Below are positions 43,401 to 55,400 of a stretch of DNA of 64,000 nucleotides, piece after piece. The notes below the pieces were generated by a model, which searched no databases, was not told the DNA's origin, and saw nothing but the letters and a program-made list of their open reading frames with translations. The translations under genes and the position numbers were made by a program. The DNA is from Membranipora membranacea (Eukaryota > Bryozoa > Gymnolaemata > Cheilostomatida > Membraniporidae): positions 8,227,493 through 8,291,492 of the forward strand of contig OU612071.1 in assembly GCA_914767715.1 (NCBI GenBank), written 5' to 3'. Position 1 is the first letter of the stretch. Each line of letters begins with the position of its first letter.

Positions 43401-46400
43401 ACCGTCATTTGATCTAAAGACCTCTCATGGTGAGTTATAACTCAAGATTGATTCATGAGATAAAATGCATTACCAACTTAAAGACCGATTATAGAAGAAT
43501 CATGATAGCGGGCCCCACCAGATGCACTTGACTCAGAATTGATTTAATAACCTATAATGTTATTCGAGGCAGCCTCTTCCCAATATATATGTTCAATGAT
43601 TCGATATCTCTGATTTTTGCAACACAATAAGCTAGCCCAATCATCCAGGCGTTGTTGTAGTCGCAGAAAGGGATCATTATTATCAGCCAAGTCTATTTTT
43701 GACATTGCCTTGGAGTTGCGATGTCACGGGAAAGGGGTTGACAACTCCGACCATCTGTGAACAATAATTGAAATACACCAGAAGTGCTAAACATCTATTT
43801 CTCTCTTGGTATCTTCAATATCAACTAACATCCGTTGACAGTTAACGTCCATCATGGGTTCAATATTTAGATGGTTTCTGCCAAAGATGAAGATCCATTT
43901 CGGTTCATTGATAACCCATAGTTACATTAAAAGCAGCCACTTTGTTTTGTTGTTAAGTTTAGAGAGAGTGAAAATACGACTTCAGGATAAGTACCTAACA
44001 ATTTATCGACTGCTAGCAAAAAAATTCTTTGTTTTTAGATGAAGATCTCACTTCAACTCCGAAAGAAAAAAGCCCAGAATTATGAGTCCAGAACCATCGG
44101 CTAGTATGCGTAAGCATCCCTTTCTCCTTTTAGTCTCTGTACAAAAATCAGGCTCATTGCAACAAAGATACAGTATCCAGTTTTTTCTGAGACTTGAACA
44201 GTATTGCTCAAATGAGAGAATAATATTGGATTAGATAATAGCCAGACAACTTTGGACCGGAACTGAGATCTGCCTCCGCTTCTAACACTTAATTGGAATG
44301 CCTCAGAATCATGCATAGGTGGTTCAATACATCAGTGCACTCTTTAAAACATGTTCATTGCAGTAAGATGAAGTTGGATTGAACCTATAGCAGGACAATT
44401 TCAAAAAGAATACAGATAAGCTTAAGATTTTTGAAAACTTATCATCTGAAATCCTTTTCACATAATTTGGTCAAATATTTGAATAAATTCCAACCAATAG
44501 ATTGGCCGAGGTCACTGCAGAGTAATCAATTTTGTTGCTGATGATAAATGTGACCAACTTGATCCGAATCGATACGGTAATTTCCGGACTACAATAGCTC
44601 AGTCAAGTTTGCTAGACGGATATTTATCATCTGTTCCTATCAAAACTGTGGACCACCTCACTACCTTTGTTCTGTTACTAGATTTAAGCTCATTGGTCAC
44701 TTTTTCAGCTCAACAATGGTATACTATAACAACACAACCCTATTAGTAACGAAATACATAAATATCTTATGAGTTGTCCCTCTCTGTGAAAAATGGTGGA
44801 CAACTCCTGATTGAACTGTTGAACCTTGATAAGGAACTTTTAGCATTGAATGGAATACTATGATATTTTAATTCCAAGTTTTTATTGTAGATGGATATTC
44901 ACAATCGTGTGTGGAGTTGGGGGAAACTTCAAATCAGAAAATTGAAAGTGAGTTATTTGAATGTTGATAAATAGATTAATACTCCCTGGATGGCAGCGAC
45001 CATTTCGATCTAAATCATACATTTTTTTATCTGTTTGTCAATTATTAGGCTGTCACTTACTGCCAACACCAACACAATCAGGCAAAGTAATTCATCCACA
45101 GTCTTCCCTCAAATACAGGACAAAGTACCCCAATATATTCTTTGCGAAACAAAAGACTTTGCCTTTGGTTGTATCGCTGGAAAAAACTTGAATAATTGGT
45201 TGAATGGATTTTCATATTTCTTCTATAGGGTTGCTGACAAACCTTGATATGAAGGTCAGCAAGATAATCAGACACTTTGAGAGAGGAGAGAGTGGCAGTT
45301 GCTCTGCAGTCGAGAAAAACATACTCGACATGTTTGAGAGCCCTCTGATATCTCCAGAGGAGCTCACGCTTTTCAAAGAGCAACTCAAAGAGGATGATAC
45401 CAAGTATCAGCAATTTGTAAGTAGACCAGTGGTTAATCAGTACTTTAATTTGCAATATCAAAAATTTTGGGTAGCAAACATGCTGCAAAAATAGGTGGAT
45501 ATGTAAAAGGGTGGCTAGATTTGGCCTGGAGTTCAGGGGTCAAGGGAAGAATCATTTCTGCAGCACATGATCTACATCTGATATGAATCATGACTGTGCT
45601 CGAATTAGTTTGCTCTTATTAAACATAACGGCAAAGAGAAGGCGAATTACAGAATGTCAACCATATCGGCAGATCGGCTACATGGGGGCCTGGACGGAAA
45701 AAAACAGACTTTTTAACTTTCATGACGCATATACAGATACGCCATTATAAAAATGTTGTGTTTTTTTCAGTTTCCATAAAATTTATTCTTGCAGCAAAAA
45801 TTCTGTGAGACAATCGGAGGAAGGAGCCTCACCGAGGCTGTTTTCACCACAATGAGGAGAGTGGCTTGAAACCATGTTTGGCAGCATTTCACGCTGCAGG
45901 GCACAAAGACAAAACAGTGCCTTGCAGGCACAAGAGTCTTCAAGACGATAGGAAGTAAGTAAAGGCTTTGATGACAAAATGCTGCCTTAAGCGTAATTTA
46001 CACACATTTGTTGATTCAATGAGTGCTTTCAGAATTATTAGCGGAAGTTACCTGCCCATGAGGTTTTGGAAGACAACTACTTGTGTAAGGCATTTAGTAT
46101 GAACCCTCATGTGATGGGCAACATAGACAATTGTTATTCATTATTTACTCTGTGAGCTTTTAAGGGTAGAAGCACATGATATTTATGAGCAGGCAGGGGA
46201 AGTGGTTCTCACTGTACTTCAAAAATTTTATGATAAATCTAGACAGGACATTAAATGGAGTATTAGCAGTGATGCATTTATTCTTGGGTGCTATTACACC
46301 ATTGGGATGTGTAGTAGCAACGGTGTTATCATCAATCATACTTTGAGTTTGAGCTTTTCGAGATCAACTGATATTAATTTTTTATCTACCCTATAGGAGT

Positions 46401-49400
46401 TTAGTTTTCGCGGCATTTAGGATTCGCATTTCGGTTGATTCCTAGGTTGCGAAATTTAGTGTATCTTAAATTAAACTCACTCACCATAGTTGCATAAACA
46501 ATGTACAATTATACAGGAATACACCTTCCCAAGCATGCAAGCTAGTGTGGTGTAGCGGTCTAAGTGTCTGCCTTGCAATCAGATGGAGAATTATGCCCTG
46601 GGTTTGAATCCCAGCTTGGACATTTTTTTAAAATTTTCACTAGTAAGCCTACTAGCGAAATTTAGTTCCAGGTCCAGATAGCGAAATTAAACTCTAGCTA
46701 AATTAAACTCCTATAGGGTAAATGATTTCTTTAACAAATAACAACTCGAACGTGATTGTGAAACGCTGCTCAATCTCATGCAATTTTCAAACTCAAAACC
46801 CAATTAAAGTTGATCAAGTAGTAAATAAAACCTGGACTGCAGACCAAATGAGAACAACATTGCCAATAAACATTTCAATGGTCAAAACTCAAGTGCCTGT
46901 ATATTGTGCTTTGTATAAGTTTCTTATGTTCACTATGTTTTACCCCAGTTTTGTTTGACTGCCTGCGCTGCCTTCTAGTAATTGATATGTTTATCTCTCA
47001 AAGGAGCTGTGAGGGCACTGGGATACAATGACACTGTGTTGATAGAGAAGATGGGGAATCTCTGTAGAGCCGCACCTAATCAGAAGGGCGGCATCAACTT
47101 TAGTGTTGGAAACAAAATGTAAGTTGAGTGGCAAATGGCCTGTCATGACAACCTTTGTTGGGTGGGGAGGGGGCGCCGACAAAGCTTGTCAAGACATACT
47201 ATCTAGCTCAGTACAATGAATTGCACACAGACTGGCACTTTTAGGTTAATTGCAGTTCAAGCTCCAGGTAGTCAAGTTTCATTGAAAGACTTAAGATTTT
47301 GTAAGGTCTTTCAAGTAAGTCTTAGCCTAGTTTCTCTAAACAAGTTACAAATATGTATGCAGCTTGTTAGAACTAAAAGTAGCGAGCAAATAACAAAGGT
47401 CATTGCTAAGCCGATGCTCAATGAATGATAAATTTTTATTTTAGGAGCCCTATTTTGAGTTTACTATCTGACTCTGTTACCATTCAATCCAACGAATCAT
47501 ATAACTATTTTGAGCTTTGAGCTCAGACCTCTGTACAGGAGCGGACAACTCCTTAAAATACAAAGGAGTCTTGAAAGAAGCATTGTATCGGTGGAGTTGA
47601 ACCAAATGCATTGTAGGAAAACAACTGTAATAAGAATGTGTTGTTATTCTCTTCTTTTAGAAAATCACAGAGCTTACTCTGAATGGGGACAGCGATGACT
47701 GCAGCATAGAGAGCCAATAAAGTAAAAAAATAGATATCTAACCAATTTTATTTTTCTCCACCATTAATGTTCATTTTGTTACTTTTGATAAACAAAATTG
47801 TTGATTACACGTATATAATCATCATTGAACATTATTTTGCAATGAATAAAACACCTTGGAACATCACTACACTCTTTGCTAATCAGATGACGAATATGAG
47901 GATTTGATAGACTTGTGAGGTAAACAGAGCTTTGAAAGTTGTAGTGCTGAAGCAATGGCTGTTGTCTTACTGTCATTGCTGTGCAGTGCAAATCGTCAAG
48001 TCATTTAAATTTGGAAATTTTAATGGAGTTCAGCATTGACGAATTGGATTGTTATGATGACGTTATATAAATGGTTTCTCCAAATATCGGGCAAAAACAT
48101 GCTTTTAGTAGAGTTCGACGATGACGGATTGGATTGTTATAAAGACATTATCTAGATGGTTTCTTCAAATATCGGGCAAAATGCGCTCAGGGAATCGCCA
48201 CAATACTGGGTTTCAATGATAACAAATTTCATCGTGAAACTGTTATGAAAACATTTTGTAAAACATCGTTCGAAACTATTATCACGGCAATAAAATTGTG
48301 TCTACACATTTTGCTATTTTGATGTCGTGGCACGACGTTATCACGAGGACCACTACTGTTATGATAATGTTATCAGAACATTTTGTGTTTGCTGGGTGGG
48401 ACAGACAAATAATGCCTTGTATTCACTCATTCATTCAATAGATAAATTCTGTGTGTTTTGATATCACATGAAGAATATCAAAACCACTGTGTAAGTCTTA
48501 ACTGGGCCACAGGCTGCTTTTGAACATAGAATAATGTTCTAAACTAGACTGAGATCTCTAGAATGATACCAAAAAACCTGATCCTTTACAAACACTTTAA
48601 CAATGGATTGACACGACACGCCCCGGATATAGAAGGCCTCGTTTTCATTACACCATCTTCTGACCACAGTGTCAGTACTGAGAAACCTGATTTGAGTCAC
48701 TCGCCGTCAACAGTAAAGCAAAGTGAGTTCAGTGTCTTACATTTCTTAAAAAATTTCTTCTGTCGATGGATCTGATAATGAGGGAGTTCATTGTTTGGTC
48801 CATCACTTAAGACAATGTATTGTCAGGCTTTTTATCCATGACACAAGGAAGTATTTGTAATAAGTTTCGTGTGTTGATGAAATTGAGAAATGGATGCAAC
48901 CATAGTAGAGCATGTCTGTCTATGAGCATACCTTGTTAAATCCACCTCCAAGTCATCATCGAAGGGACAGGAGGTTAGGAGCAGCAAGAAATGATGTTAT
49001 TTCACAGCTTCACACAAGGTTATAAGATCCCTGTGTTGTAGGATGTTACATTACACTAATATTTCATCTGCAGGTATTATGGCCAGCAAAGGTAGCCCGC
49101 CGCCACCCAACAAAGGTAGCCCGCCGCCACCCAGCAAAGGTAGCACGCCGCCACCCAGCAAAGGTAGCACGCCGCCACCCAGCAAAGGTAGCACGCCGCC
49201 ACCCAGCAAAGGTGGTGGAGTAAAACATCACATAACCGGATATAACTTATTTCAAATGGTAAGAACTATGCAGTAATTTTGTGATTGCAACTTTCATGAT
49301 AAAGCACAGTTTCCTTTGACACATGGGTAAATGAAGCTACTGCAGATGGATGTACCACCACTAGTTTAATATGATTATGTGGCAGACCCATGAGTAAATT

Positions 49401-52400
49401 GTTTTGGCTTAAGGTGTGGCTACATGTCACGATGTAATCACAGGCCGATGGCATGTCTAGACATGCTAGGCCGATCTCACACTGCTACACAGGCCTATGA
49501 GTTAGTACTCGATGGTTTAGTGAGTTATAGTGGGGTAATAAATCAGGTGCCTATATTGACCAATTAACTCCCTCAGTTCAATCGATTGACCAATGATATT
49601 TAATGGGCGTGTTAACAAATGACCGGATATGTCATATTAAATCCGGGTCTTTGTCACTTAGAATCTTCACCAAATAAAATTTCATTCTTCTGTAAAATTG
49701 ATTTTCCTATGCTATACTATGGATGTCATGTCAGGACAGCTTCCATTTCCAAGTGATACAGCTATTACCTTCCATATTTTCACTACAGCACCACTCCTAT
49801 CTTTGTAGTTATGGTCTTTTTTATCATAAATAGGAGGATGTGATTTAACTACAGATATTATCAACTCCTCCATTTTTGATAGCCTGTCACAATTTGATAG
49901 ATGACGTGTTTAACCGCGTAATTATTTAAGCAAGCAATCAACAACCAATCAGCATAGAGGATCGTCTAGATCACTCGGGCAAAAGACCAACAAGTTGGAT
50001 GTCCACTTAACACGAGTAATCACGAGTAACACGAGTAACACGAGTAACACGAGTAACACGAGATCCACCGATTAACCACTCGTGACCCCAAATCGATGTA
50101 AAAATCGTGACATGTAGCCACACCTTTAGGTGATTATATTGCTTAACTGCTGATGCATCACCTTGCCGAATTCACACTAAGTTGAAAAAAGGATGAAAGG
50201 ATAAAGGCATGAAAGGATTAAGAAAAGCCTATATGGATAAGCTGGTTTATATTCCCCTCTGTATTTGTCCTCTTTATTTACAGGATACTAAGAAAGAAAA
50301 TAAAAAATATCAATCGAGAGAAATGGGTGACCGATGGAAAGCCCTGTCTGATGAAGAGCGGAAGCTTTACAAAGATAGGGCTGGTGTGGTATGTTATGAT
50401 ATGATAGGTCTGCTTAATTTTCAGAAACAAGATTCCAATTTTTTTTAAACTAATGCAACTCTGTGAGTCTTTTGATCAATGCTAGCAATACCAAAGAGAT
50501 GGTGGTCAGCTATAGTTATTAATGTTACGGTATGACTATATTTTTATTTACAACAATGTGATAGAAAAAGTTTTTAAATATTTCGGTACCTTTTTTAGCT
50601 GTGATTCAAATTGGCACTCAAATACGGACTACATTTATGGAAAGCTGCCTCAACGATTTTAAACCTACCTCCAAACAGAAACCGCATTTTATATGTTCTA
50701 GTGTATAATATTGAAATGTGGTTCAGAACACACACTGTGGGAAAACAAACTAAGCTCCTAAAATTCTTTAGCAGAAATCATTTTAATCTTGATAATACGG
50801 ATGTACAGCACTGTAAGAATTGACAAATTAGCTGCCAGTTTTGTTTCAGATGAAAGTTATATAAGTTACAGCAAGTCCCGTATATATTTTTCTATGCTTA
50901 AACCACTAGGTGGCTCAATATTACTTATGCATCACATTATTCTCTGATTCTTCACCTCAGTAATGATATGCTTCTTTAAAAAATTGGTCCACTCTAAGTG
51001 CATTATATATCTATCGCAGTAGAGGCCTTCCTAAAAACGCTCGCATAAAATTAACCCTGAAAAGGGTGTGATATTTGAAGTCTCAGAGCTGTTAGTGGGC
51101 TGTGTTGATAGAAATTCCTCAACAACTTTAGCTAAATAGGTCACGCACCAACATCTTTGTTGACTACACACAGTATCCTAGTAGATGCGGTTATGTCTAC
51201 ATGGCCAATGTTTTATAATATTTGACAAGGCTCTCCCCACATAAAATATCACATTGCTGTCAAAACAAACATTATTGCGGCTCATAATACCTCATCGATG
51301 ACTGCAAAATACGCTCACAGAGTAAGGATATATCCTCTGTGATATGCTCATCGTATAAACATCCATGACCATAGAATGATACAAGCCCCAATTCACAAAG
51401 CCAGAGTTAGTTTATCAATTTGTCTAACATTATTCAACACACGTTATTAAATTTACGATCCTTAGTTTTGGGCAAAATATTTCGCTGGCAATGGTGTCGT
51501 CAGATAACTGATGTTATCTAAGTGACGAATCTGTTGATTCAGAAAATGAAGCTTCTTGGGCCATTCTAGAGGAATGGGGCAGGCAACTGATTGTGAAGGA
51601 ATATGTTTCTTCACAAGAACTGACCGTGGAGGATATGCATGCAGAGGTAGGCATGTTTCTCAAGCGGAATGACAATACTATTTCAATGGACATTACATTA
51701 ATTGATGACAAATAGATTTTGATTTACATGACCAGCAAAAATTTGTGTCTTGGTTGATGTTTTGTGTTCTGGCCATTTTGTACAAAATATCAAGAATCTT
51801 TATCACAGTTAGCCGCAGCACAGTATTTTAGGAATTTACCTCGGCTCGGCATCTACCCAGCACATTATTTAGAATTTTATCATCACATAGAATTTTTGTC
51901 TGCTGATAAAGTTTGATCAATTAAAAATCTCCAATTATAAATATACAATGGATGGCAAACAGCAGGTCCTCAGTTTTGATTTCACAATAGGCTGATCACT
52001 CAACCAGTCTTCTGACGTCACAAAACGTTAGCCTGGCTTGATGTGAGCGTTTTCGGGTAGGCCTCTACTGCGATAGATATAAAATTCACTAAGAGTGGAC
52101 CAATTTTCTAAAGAAGCACATCATTACGGAGCTATAGAATCAGAGAATAATTTGATGCATGAATAAAATTGATCCACCTAGTTGTTTAACACACTTCTTT
52201 TCGTTTAGGAAAAATTGCGAGTAGCGAGGGATGTTGCCCGCGAGGTTTATGAAAAAGCTGAAAAGGAACTTGAGGAGGCAACAAATGCACTGTCACTCTC
52301 AGAGAAGAAGAAGAAAGAGTAGATTATCATTATCAAATTTGTATGGTTCCTCTAGTGCAAAATTGATATATATTTATTAGAAAGAGTCACTGAAATTCCT

Positions 52401-55400
52401 CTTGACACAATAATCATAATGAAAACAAATAAACTAATAAATAAAATATAATAAGCTCTGTGACTTACTTTGATATATTGCTGTCTTTTCTTGACTACAT
52501 TATCCCAATCACTGAGTATTTTACTCCATGTAGTTACTAACTCCTGTTCTGGTGTCCTTTCTGTAAATCATAAATAAAGCACAATTTAATATAAATATTA
52601 CATAATATTAAATTCTGCTTTTGGAATTCATTTGTTTACTTTCGGTAGAAATGTTTCTATACTATCATAGCCAATGAAACCCATCCCGCTGTCTGACATG
52701 GAAACCTTCAAAACCGGCCAATTGTATCAGACTGTTGTCACAGTAGAACATGTCAATGCTTTGAAATCAGTTTATATGCTTTGAGCAAGGGAACAGATCT
52801 TATGCCACAGAATTACCCAGACAGCTTATGATTAACTTGCTAGCAGGGTTTTACAGTTCCTAATCCTATAGAGGAGACTATGATCGGGTTGTAGTAGAAT
52901 GGACTTTGTCCCAAACTTACTAGTACAAGCGCATATGTATTATGGACGCAGTGATATAAAGAATACCGTTGTATTGTTAAGCCATTGTATAGTACATCTA
53001 TTTAACATTAGATAGCCTGATACTTGAGACTTGACCAGGAATCTACCCCCCCCCCCCCCCGTCCTCAGGATGACATGTTTGGACCAGAAACTGCTAGACC
53101 AAATTATAGCTTAAAGGTTTGGTTTAGTTGGTAAACATCAAGGACATGCACTGGTTCTTATAGCCTTATACAATTTGTAGATTCCAATTGTGAAACCAAT
53201 TTCCCATCAATGATGAAATTTGACTTTTTCTCTTTTTCATGTCTTTAGCAAAGTTGTCAGGTGCAGATAAGTATGCTATGACGAAAATAAATATCTGCAA
53301 CAGTATTGATTAATAGGGAGTTGTATCATCAATAAAAAAGAGAAAAAAGTAGTGAACAAACAACTCCAAAGTTACAGACAACAAATGTTTTTTAACTCAA
53401 AGGTTTCTCTCAAAGGAAGTGCTACAATCAGTCAATTGCTCCGTCTCTTTTCATGTCACAAACTTTTTTGAAGGAGGAAGGGAATTGATACAGTTATTAC
53501 TGAGTCAAATAACTCCAGTGCAATCAAAGAATGGGAACGCATTACACATGACTGTTGATGGCCATGACAACTGGATAATATAGAACAAACTAGAACAAGC
53601 ATAGATTTGGAATAACTTGATTCCGGCAAATAAAATTATCTATCTAATATATCCCTAGCGTTTTCATTATTGGTAATGAGCACAGCCAGCCCTTAAAAGC
53701 GTTCGGGATGGCCGTGTCTGAGAATGTCCAGACATGGGAGACGACAACCATTGATAAGTCTGCACATTTATGTTATTTTATTGATGCAACAATATAGTGG
53801 CACGTTTTAAGGTATGAGGAATCTGAAAAAAAACAGAGTTAGAACTCTCTGAATTGAGGCAAAAGTGCTGTAAATAGGACGTGCATAACTTAAAATAAGT
53901 GATTAATTGCAAAAAACAAAATGTCCTGGCTTCCCACCCACCCCCTTAACAACCGCCTACAACCGCGATCGCCATCCCGACCGCTTTTAAGGGCTGGCTG
54001 TGGTGATGGGGTAGGAAATGGCAAGTGTTCGGTTTCATGTCAACAAACCTTCCTCTTGCTCCTCGATAGTTTCTGTATTATGGGCTGCGGATATTTGACT
54101 AGACTGAGATCCCAATGACTTGATACTTCCAGTGTCCGAACCCTTCCGGTCCCCGTCCCCGCCTGATACTGGTGTGTGACGATCGATCTCAGGTGATACA
54201 TTCTGTATTGACTTGTTATCTGATTCCAAAGCTCTGAATAAAAGTAAGTAACATATTCGTTGTGAATAACCTTGACTGTTTAATGAAAAACCAGACAGTG
54301 GGAAATGATTGACTAATTCTTGTGCAAAAGATTTTAGTTGTTTGTAGATGGATTTGTCCTACCCTGCCTAGTGTTTCAAAACAGTCTTGGTATAGTTTAA
54401 ATGCCCTTGATATGACAATGAGCTGGTAACATTTCCAAAATCTAGAGTCAGTACATAGTCAGAGAGAGAATTATGGATACGCAAGAATGTCGGTGTCAAA
54501 GTTTTGTTCTGAGAGGATACATTAGATGTACACCATAAGGTAAGACACGTCCTATATAGAGCTGGAAAACCAAGCTAGCTTCAAATGGCCATACCAGATA
54601 ACCCCGATTATTAAAGGCATTCAGGCTAATTCCAATAAACTGAATATAGATAGGCTTATGCTATTGAAATTTGAGCAGGCCAACATCAACAGATTGTCAC
54701 ATGTTAAGGTTTCGGGAAGGTTGAAAGTAAAAAAACTGCTTGAAATCTGATCTAAAGATAGAGAGTCACTTAACAATGATAGCTGGTACTGAGGCGGCAA
54801 GGTCAAGGTTACATGGCCAAGACATAAAATTGTCACAAAGCAACACGTCAGTCTTTTAGATCTGTATTGACCGAGACGTCTGGGCAGAGCAGAAAACTTG
54901 ATCGCGAAGCAAAGATCAGCGAAAAAGAAAATTAAACCGAAGAAAATTATTTAAATCTGTAACAATAGTGATTTGAAATCATAATGATTAGAAAATTAAA
55001 CGCCACTGATTGCACTTGATATGATAGAAGCAGACAGCATGATACACATTTCATATGATGTCTACCTGATTTGAATTCCTTTTAATACCGCATTGACCAA
55101 GATCCATCAAAACAAAACATATGACAGCAAAATGAAAGGCATGGAAAAGAAAAATAAACTTTGGAAAATTATTGAAAACACCACGCTGCTTGACATAACT
55201 AAATAAAACAGTCTGAATGAGGCTTATTACATACAAAAGTCTACCTGATAGTGTCTAGGACATCGAACCACACAACCACATCCATTTTTAGTCCACAGAC
55301 TGGTTACCCTGTCAGCTATGATCTCAAGTCTGTCTCATCACATGACGTCACAGAGTAAGGATATATATCCTTACTCTGTGATGACGTGCTCGTGGCGACT

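Larger units (their letters stand above)
41228..47682 (+). pseudogene. DUF4806-family gene with two reading-frame lesions, nested in EVI5
   Basis: Exons: 41228-41359, 41675-41786, 42232-42294, 42804-42875, 43322-43429, 44039-44109, 44891-44947, 45229-45416, 45795-45954, 47004-47118, 47661-47682. All have GT/AG borders; most internal joins are phase 1. The N-terminal part has the usual pattern of this family: [26 protein letters not shown] and [19 protein letters not shown] Ser/Asp-rich linker follows. The C-terminal DUF4806 part has [40 protein letters not shown] and VWQHFTLQG. Without lesions the product would be about 366 residues. Lesion 1: exon 6 is 71 nt where phase demands 72; the short base is probably in the A6 run at 44066-44071. 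Lesion 2: an in-frame TGA at 45867-45869 inside DUF4806. All splice sites survive, so this is either a young pseudogene, a damaged allele, or an assembly error. DUF4806 proteins are common in invertebrates; their function is unknown. Confidence 0.8.
50902..52185. mobile_element. 1284-bp element with TTAA duplication and long inverted repeats
   Basis: Ends ACCACTAGGTGG and, in reverse, ACAACTAGGTGG; flanked by TTAA at 50898-50901 and 52186-52189. The inverted repeats extend about 150 bases each (for example TATCTATCGCAGTAGAGGCC against its complement). TTAA duplications are used by piggyBac and Kolobok superfamilies. It is in intron 3 of the HMG-box-like gene. Confidence 0.85.

Noticed and set aside
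45867-45869. Selenocysteine at the TGA of the DUF4806 gene.
   Set aside because: DUF4806 proteins are not known selenoproteins, the gene has a second lesion, and I saw no SECIS-like hairpin near its 3' end.
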